NCBI GenBank assembly: GCA_020634575.1 | Contig: JACKBM010000028.1 | Location: 1 to 64,000 of the forward strand | Source: Ardenticatenales bacterium | GTDB lineage: Bacteria > Chloroflexota > Anaerolineae > Promineifilales > Promineifilaceae | Length of the DNA stretch: 64,000 nt | Direction of reading: 5' to 3' | Part shown: in pieces, positions 58,920 through 64,000 of the stretch | How the letters are laid out: every line of letters starts with the position of its first letter | How positions within the stretch are numbered: the stretch's first letter is position 1 | Program-made: the position numbers and the translations under genes | The notes under the pieces: model-generated | Told to the model about the DNA's origin: nothing | Seen by the model: only the letters and a program-made list of their open reading frames with translations | Databases searched by the model: none

Positions 58920-60572
58920 ATGCGCGTCTTGTTAATCGCGACGGGTGAGAACCATGCGCTCGCCCCGCTCACGAACTCCATACCCAGTCCCATGCTGCCG
59001 GTGATCAACCGGCCGGTCATGGAACACAACATCGAACTGCTGGCTCGTCAGGGTTTCAAGGATATCCTGGTCAGCCTGCACCACCTGGGCGGCAGCGTCG
59101 AAGCGCACTTTGGCATGGGGCAACGTTGGGGGGTCGGGATCACCTATCTGCTGCAACGGGAAGCCTGGGGCAGCGCCGGCGCGCTCAAATGGGCCGCCTC
59201 CTCGCTGACCGAACCGTTCATCGTCATGCCCGCTGATAGTTTGATCGACACGGACCTGGCCGAGCTTATCGCTTATCACCAGAAACGGGCCGCAGTCGCG
59301 ACTGTGCTCGTCCATGCCGAAAATGGCGGCTCACAAGCGATGCTCGGGCTGGCCGAAGATGGCCGTGTCACCGGTCTCAGCCAGCAACGCGACGGCTGGC
59401 ACCCCTGGTATAACAGCGGCATCTACCTGTTTGAACCTGAGGTCCTGAACTACATCCCGCAACGTACCTGCAGTGATATTCACAGCCAGCTCCTGCCGGC
59501 CTTGCTGGCGGCGGACCGGCCGGTTTTTGGCCTGCAAACGGCTGGCTACTGGAACACCCTGGGCAGCTTCAGCCGCTATGAACAGGCCCAAATTGACTGG
59601 CTCAAAACCGCCGCTGGCCAAAATAATGGCCATGTGCCTGCCTCGCGCCATGCAACCATCGATGGTCAGGCTTACGGGCCGGCGATCTGGGTGGGGCGCA
59701 ACAATGTCATCCACCCCTCCGCCCGCATTCGCGGCCCGGTCTGCATCGGCGACAACTGCCAGATCGGCCGGGAAGTGGAGCTGGGGCCGTACACAGTGGT
59801 TGGCCCCAACGTCATCATTGACGACGAAGCGACTATCCAGCAGAGCACCATCCTGGCCCACACCTATGTCGGCCAGCTGGTCAACATCGAGAAGCGGTTC
59901 GTCAACAAAGGATTGATGATCGATGCAGACACGGCGGAGTCGACAACCGTGGTTGACAATTTCCTTCTGAGCGAGGCGACGCCCACTATCATCGGCCATG
60001 GCTTCCGCCGGCTGTGGGAGGGGGCGCTGGCGCTGATACTGCTCGTGCTGTCAGCGCCGGTCTGGCTACCCGCTGGCCTGCTGATGTGGCTGATCAACGG
60101 CAGATTATGGGACGGCATAGATTACCATGCCATTCAGCTGGAGACGCTGCATCAGGGCGCGCGCATGTTGGATAGCGGGCAACCGGCCGGTATTCGCAGT
60201 TTCCACCTCAATCGGCTCAGCACGGTTCGGGCTGATGGCTCCATGTCCAGTCTGGGCAAATGGATTCGCCGGCTCAGTATCGACCATCTGCCCGCCCTCT
60301 GGAACGTCGTCCGCGGCGACCTGAGCCTCGTCGGCGTCAAACCGTTGACGACCGCCGAGGCTGAACAGGTCACCGAAGAATGGCAACGCCAGCGCTATGA
60401 TTATCTGGCCGGCTGGACGGGCCAATGGTTCATCCAGACGCCGCGCACCAGTGAATTACTGGAGGTCTTTGTCGCCGACGCCTATTACGTGGCCACGCGC
60501 ACCTGGCAGGGCGACCTCAAATTACTCTGGCAAACGCCTCTGGCCTGGTGGCAGCGGGTCAAAGTAAATTAG
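58920..60572 (+). CDS. Nucleotidyltransferase-beta-helix-sugar-phosphate transferase fusion, catalytic motifs altered
   Basis: A 550-residue protein. Residues 1-240 resemble mannose-1-phosphate guanylyltransferase, but the G-x-G-T-R-L-x-P-L-T signature reads GENHALAPLT and P-K-P-M reads PSPMLPV, so the nucleotide-binding Arg and catalytic Lys are gone, as is the later E-K-P. Residues 240-350 form a hexapeptide beta-helix. Residues 365-550 resemble a sugar-phosphate transferase, with one membrane helix, RLSIDHLPALWNVVRGDLSL (Glu of the Asp-Glu dyad is His) and GVKPLTTAEAE for GPRP. It is likely a pseudoenzyme or altered enzyme, perhaps binding sugar nucleotide to signal supply. It ends the EPS locus and overlaps the reductase gene by four bases. 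Confidence 0.85.
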   Translation: MRVLLIATGENHALAPLTNSIPSPMLPVINRPVMEHNIELLARQGFKDILVSLHHLGGSVEAHFGMGQRWGVGITYLLQREAWGSAGALKWAASSLTEPFIVMPADSLIDTDLAELIAYHQKRAAVATVLVHAENGGSQAMLGLAEDGRVTGLSQQRDGWHPWYNSGIYLFEPEVLNYIPQRTCSDIHSQLLPALLAADRPVFGLQTAGYWNTLGSFSRYEQAQIDWLKTAAGQNNGHVPASRHATIDGQAYGPAIWVGRNNVIHPSARIRGPVCIGDNCQIGREVELGPYTVVGPNVIIDDEATIQQSTILAHTYVGQLVNIEKRFVNKGLMIDADTAESTTVVDNFLLSEATPTIIGHGFRRLWEGALALILLVLSAPVWLPAGLLMWLINGRLWDGIDYHAIQLETLHQGARMLDSGQPAGIRSFHLNRLSTVRADGSMSSLGKWIRRLSIDHLPALWNVVRGDLSLVGVKPLTTAEAEQVTEEWQRQRYDYLAGWTGQWFIQTPRTSELLEVFVADAYYVATRTWQGDLKLLWQTPLAWWQRVKVN

Positions 60573-61549
60573 TTGTGGCCCAGCACCGGCCGGGGCCGGT
60601 AAGCCGATTCCAACGCCTTCACCTCGTCAGCTGACAGCTCGACACCCACGGCGCCAACAGCGTCTTCCAGGTGGGCCAATTTGGTCGTGCCGATGATGGG
60701 GGCAGCCACCGCCGGCTGGCCCAACATCCAGGCCAGCGCCACCTGGGCCATGCTCAGACCGCGCGCTTCGGCCACCTTGCGAACTTGATCGACCACATCA
60801 AAGAGCCACTCATCCCCATACAACGCATCGCTAAACGAATCTGATTGGCTGCGCAGCGTGGCGCTGCCCTCGCGCGTACGGCTGCCAGTCAGGAACCCGC
60901 GGGCCAGCGGGCTCCACGGGATCAACCCCACCCCCTGGTCGACACAGAACGGATTCATCTCCCGCTCCTCCTCGCGGTAGAGCAGGTTGTAATGATTCTG
61001 CATCGAGACAAAGCGGGTCCAGCCGTTGAGATCAGCCGTGTATTGCGCTTTGGCAAACTGCCAGGCAAACATGCTGGAGGCGCCGATGTAGCGCACTTTG
61101 CCAGCCTTGACGGCATCATGCAGCGCCTCCATCGTTTCTTCGATGGGGACGTCATAATCCCAGCGATGAATCTGATACAGGTCGATGTAATCTGTGCCCA
61201 GCCGCCGCAAGGAGGCATCCACCTGCTCCATGATATGTTTGCGGGAGAGGCCGCTGCCGTTGACATCCCCCTCCCGCATCTCGCCACGCACCTTGGTGGC
61301 GATGACCACTTCATCGCGTTTAACATGCTTGAGAAGGGTCCGGCCGGTTATCTCCTCGCTGACGCCAACAGAATAAACGTTAGCGGTATCAAAAAAGTTG
61401 ATACCCAGGTCGAGCGCTTTGCGCACATGTTCTTCAGCGTCAGCCTCACCCAGAACCCATTCGCGCCAGCTCTTGGCGCCGTAGGACATCATCCCCAGGC
61501 AAATGCGTGACACCTTCAGACCTGAGTTTCCCAAACGAACGTACTGCAT
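60569..61549 (-). CDS. Aldo/keto reductase
   Basis: A 326-residue NADPH-dependent reductase: MQYVRLGNSGLKVSRICLG, INFFDTANVYSVGVSEEITG with catalytic Asp and Tyr, VVIATKVRGEM with Lys, and DYIDLYQIHRWDYDVPIEET with His. C-terminal LAWMLGQPAVAAPIIGTTKL binds the cofactor. It resembles the YajO/Tas-type subgroup that acts on small carbonyls. The gene converges with the EPS locus end, overlapping by four bases. Confidence 0.93.
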   Translation of the reverse strand: MQYVRLGNSGLKVSRICLGMMSYGAKSWREWVLGEADAEEHVRKALDLGINFFDTANVYSVGVSEEITGRTLLKHVKRDEVVIATKVRGEMREGDVNGSGLSRKHIMEQVDASLRRLGTDYIDLYQIHRWDYDVPIEETMEALHDAVKAGKVRYIGASSMFAWQFAKAQYTADLNGWTRFVSMQNHYNLLYREEEREMNPFCVDQGVGLIPWSPLARGFLTGSRTREGSATLRSQSDSFSDALYGDEWLFDVVDQVRKVAEARGLSMAQVALAWMLGQPAVAAPIIGTTKLAHLEDAVGAVGVELSADEVKALESAYRPRPVLGHN

Positions 61550-61599
61550 CGTATGCTCCTTTCGCTAATGCACAATTGCTGCTGCCATTATAGGTCCAA

Positions 61600-62970
61600 T
61601 CAGTCGACAAAGGGAAAAGCATCGGTTGGGAAACAGGCGGCGGTGTAATGCCAGCGCCCATCCGGCTCATCCAGTACAAAGGCCAGCAGCAGACAACTGT
61701 GGGCAAAAGCCGGATCCAGCTCCAACTCAGCACCCTCTATCGTGCAAATGGTATTATCCCCGCGCATAAAACAGGTTAGCTCGTCCTCGTTCGCAAACAA
61801 GATTTGATGGCCACCCAGAGCCGTCACCGACTCATCAGCCAGGCGCTGTTCCAGCAGGGTAAACAGGGCCTCGTCCGGCAGATCTGTCTGCACCACAGCA
61901 AACCAGACAACACCCGGAAACAGACCGTAGTTGAGGCCCGAGATATCCAGCGGATTCGGCTCCTGACGGGGATAGGTGACCATCAGGTCCTTCCAGGTCG
62001 CCCCGCCACTGGATCCTCGATCAGATACCTTCAGGGCGATGGCGCTTGGGCACCAGAACAGCGGTCGCGTCTCATCTTCCCGAATTTGGAAAAATGTGAT
62101 CTCGTCCTGTGCCGGCGTACCACAATGGGCGGCGGCGGGGATAGACGTTGGTGGCAAGGTCATTCCGGCCAACCCTGCCGCCACTTTGGCATCCATTATG
62201 GCGGCCACTTCGGTTGTCGACAGTGCCAGTGGCTCACCGGCAACGGTCATCACCATCACTCCGACTACATCTCGTCTGAAGATGACGAGGTTCATATCCA
62301 AAACCTGGCCATTGGTCGTTGTCCGCACCGTGATCCCGGAGGCAAGCTCGCCAAGTTCGCCAACATCATCCATTGGGATGAGGGTATAGTCGGCATCGGC
62401 GCCCAGCGCATCGCGAAATCCTTCTGTATATCCCTCAGCTGTAAATTCCGGGTTGTTGATGGCAAAATCAAAGCCAATTTGCTCCACAGCTCCCGGCAAT
62501 ATCAGGGTGAACACAAAATAAAAGTTTAGATTCCCGTCCACCAGGATTGAAATGCCGTCAAACTCCGCCAGGGCCGGATCATCGGTCATGCCCATATCCT
62601 CGGGCGCCAGCACCCTGAAACCGGCCGGTAAATCCGCCTCAGTCAGGATGATACTCTCCGGATCAATGCCCATGAGCATCAGCGCATTCGGCGTAGCCGA
62701 TGGCGTGGGCGTAAAGGTTGGACTGGGTTCCGGGGTAGCCGTCGCCGTGGGTTCTGGCGTGGCGGTGGCGGTAGCGGTGGCCGTCGCTGTCGCCGTGGCG
62801 GTAGCGGTGGCCGTAGCAGTCGGCGTCAACGTCGCCGTTGGCGCCTCGGCCGTCTGGGTGGCGATGAAATTAGCCAATACCTGGGTGCTGGTGGCGGCAA
62901 TCTCTTCTTCACTGGGGCCGCAGGCCGGCAATACAAGAAGCAACAGGCACAAGAGAAACGCTTTTTTCAT
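61600..62970 (-). CDS. Lipoprotein with long Thr-Ala linker
   Basis: A 456-residue secreted lipoprotein: lipobox VLPAC at residue 17, a short helix, and a linker of about 50 residues of Thr-Ala and Pro-Thr repeats (PTATLTPTATATATATAT in part) coded by a hexamer-like tandem repeat near 62710-62845. The 350-residue outer part has two similar halves with several Cys; DEITFFQIREDETRPLFWC and CFMRGDNTICTIEG lie in the second. No family is recognised. Linkers of this kind are frequent in Chloroflexota surface proteins. A role in surface display is inferred. Confidence 0.8.
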   Translation of the reverse strand: MKKAFLLCLLLLVLPACGPSEEEIAATSTQVLANFIATQTAEAPTATLTPTATATATATATATATATATATPEPTATATPEPSPTFTPTPSATPNALMLMGIDPESIILTEADLPAGFRVLAPEDMGMTDDPALAEFDGISILVDGNLNFYFVFTLILPGAVEQIGFDFAINNPEFTAEGYTEGFRDALGADADYTLIPMDDVGELGELASGITVRTTTNGQVLDMNLVIFRRDVVGVMVMTVAGEPLALSTTEVAAIMDAKVAAGLAGMTLPPTSIPAAAHCGTPAQDEITFFQIREDETRPLFWCPSAIALKVSDRGSSGGATWKDLMVTYPRQEPNPLDISGLNYGLFPGVVWFAVVQTDLPDEALFTLLEQRLADESVTALGGHQILFANEDELTCFMRGDNTICTIEGAELELDPAFAHSCLLLAFVLDEPDGRWHYTAACFPTDAFPFVD

Positions 62971-62999
62971 GATCTGACTCCTGCTGGGTTAGCTATCAT

Positions 63000-64000
63000 T
63001 TAACCCAGAAACTTTTCTAGCTCGCTAAACGTCACCTCCAGCCGCCCCATGATTTGCGCCGCTTCCGCGGCTGTGATGATCAGGGGTGGCAACAGTTGGA
63101 CCACTGACGGATCGTTATTAGCGTAAATCGCCAGCAAGCCGGCGCTGAAACCGACACGCGTGAACAACGGGCCAAATTCGGGCCGCGCCAGCCTGAGCCC
63201 CATCATTAAGCCACGCTGGCGTACCTCGACCAGCGTCCGGGGATGTCGCTCCTGCAAGACAGCCAGACCTTGTGTGAACTGGGCCGCCAACTCATTGACA
63301 TGCGCCAGGAAGTCCGGTTCCGTCAGGATATTAAGTACTTCCAGGGTGATATGGCAGCCAATCTCCGCCCCGCCGCAAGTGGAGACGTGGATAAACGGGT
63401 TATCATGCATAAACGGGTTTAGTGCGTCGCGGTACAGCGTGGCCGACATCGGGTAAAGACCGCCGGAAAGCCCTTTGCCGGCGACAATGATGTCCGGCAC
63501 AACCCCATAGGTATCGATGCCCCAAAATTGACCGCAACGGCCCAGCCCCGTCTGCACCTCGTCAATGATCATGACGGCGCCATACCGGTCACACAGCTCG
63601 CGCACGCCGGCATAGAAATCTTCGGGCGGCAACAGAATGCCCACCGTCGCCGGAATGGTCTCAAAAATGACGGCGGCGACATCCTCAGCCATGACATTGG
63701 CCAGGGCATCCAGATCGCCAAAGGGGATTTGCTGGAAGCCAGGCGCCGGCGGGCCAAAGGGTTGCCGGTATTGGGCGTCGCCGGCGGCCAGGGCCAGGCC
63801 GGTGTGGCCATGGTAGCCACCCTGGGCGGAGATGATGCGGGACCGGCCGGTATGCCCCCGCGCCAGCTTAAGCGCCATGTCCACCGCTTCGCCGCCGGAA
63901 ACCCCCAGGATCACCCGGTTGATGTCGCCCGGTGCGATTTCGGCCAGCTTCTCACCCAATAATGCCCGCGCCTCGCTGATCAGGTGATGATTGCCAATAT
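63000..64000 (-). CDS. Class III aminotransferase (partial, N-terminus beyond window)
   Basis: A PLP-dependent aminotransferase truncated by the window end; the reading frame is open to base 64000. Visible segments: NHHLISEARALLGEKLAEIA, GVSGGEAVDMALKLARGHTG, VIFETIPATVGILLPP, MIIDEVQTGLGRCGQFWG and the Lys-containing loop IIVAGKGLSGGLYPMSATLY with the PLP Schiff-base Lys. The family includes ornithine, 4-aminobutyrate and beta-alanine transaminases; specificity cannot be fixed. Stop at 63000-63002. The Lys and Asp cofactor residues are intact. Confidence 0.9.
   Translation of the reverse strand, partial: IGNHHLISEARALLGEKLAEIAPGDINRVILGVSGGEAVDMALKLARGHTGRSRIISAQGGYHGHTGLALAAGDAQYRQPFGPPAPGFQQIPFGDLDALANVMAEDVAAVIFETIPATVGILLPPEDFYAGVRELCDRYGAVMIIDEVQTGLGRCGQFWGIDTYGVVPDIIVAGKGLSGGLYPMSATLYRDALNPFMHDNPFIHVSTCGGAEIGCHITLEVLNILTEPDFLAHVNELAAQFTQGLAVLQERHPRTLVEVRQRGLMMGLRLARPEFGPLFTRVGFSAGLLAIYANNDPSVVQLLPPLIITAAEAAQIMGRLEVTFSELEKFLG

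Noticed and set aside
1..64000. tRNA, rRNA or prophage genes
   Set aside because: All non-coding gaps were read for cloverleaf or rRNA-like sequence and phage genes; none was seen.

Overview
The window reads as a chromosomal segment of a GC-rich (about 60 percent) environmental bacterium. I infer the phylum Chloroflexota, probably Anaerolineae-like. The grounds are lipoproteins with long Pro/Thr/Ala linkers (for example the Thr-Ala repeat at 61600-62970), NarX/NarL-type signalling pairs, a CopC-CopD-cytochrome c fusion, LVIVD repeats and a heavily iterated palindrome. The placement is by gene style only, and no rRNA, tRNA, phage, IS transposase or CRISPR array was seen.

Layout. 0-7 kb: de novo purine genes purM-purN and, on the other strand, purH, with a rhamnonate-dehydratase-like enolase and small hypotheticals between. 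7-10 kb: a VOC protein and a kinase/regulator pair. 10-16 kb: an LVIVD lipoprotein, then a stretch (11.2-15.1 kb) where a glycoside hydrolase, a CopC-CopD-cytochrome c protein and a metal-binding-type lipoprotein are all broken by frameshifts or stops while everything around is intact; this looks like poor consensus quality. 16-26 kb: lipoprotein, VanZ-like, EamA, DinB and DapA-family genes, an ABC exporter, a second kinase/regulator pair and a GerW-like protein. 26-34 kb: catabolic-looking genes (VOC, DinB, Gfo/Idh/MocA, DUF1028, RidA, HpaB-type, alanine-dehydrogenase-like, CoA-transferase). 34-39.5 kb: ABC exporter, phosphatase, O-antigen-ligase-like protein, GT9. 39.6-60.6 kb: one 20.6-kb same-strand exopolysaccharide (EPS) locus preceded by a structured leader with its own terminator. 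60.6-64 kb: aldo/keto reductase, lipoprotein and a truncated class III aminotransferase.

The EPS locus has a full Wzx/Wzy-type set: chain-length protein (Wzz), flippase, polymerase, initiating sugar-phosphate transferase, six glycosyltransferases, a sugar epimerase, two hexapeptide acetyltransferases, and two lipoproteins, one a GH44 endoglucanase. Three members look altered. A BY-kinase-like protein has lost its Walker A lysine. A TagA/CpsF glycosyltransferase carries two C-terminal STAS domains. A 550-residue protein joins a nucleotidyltransferase, a beta-helix and a sugar-phosphate transferase but lacks the catalytic signatures of both enzymes. I infer that some of these act as sensors, scaffolds or switches; this is the most interesting system in the window.

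Non-coding structure is rich. There are at least six copies of an ACCCGACGGGT intergenic palindrome, five copies of a long inverted element built of CACGGATTAA units, two hairpin arrays, a heptamer tandem repeat that ends purN, and the decamer ACCGGCCGGT about forty times, far above chance.
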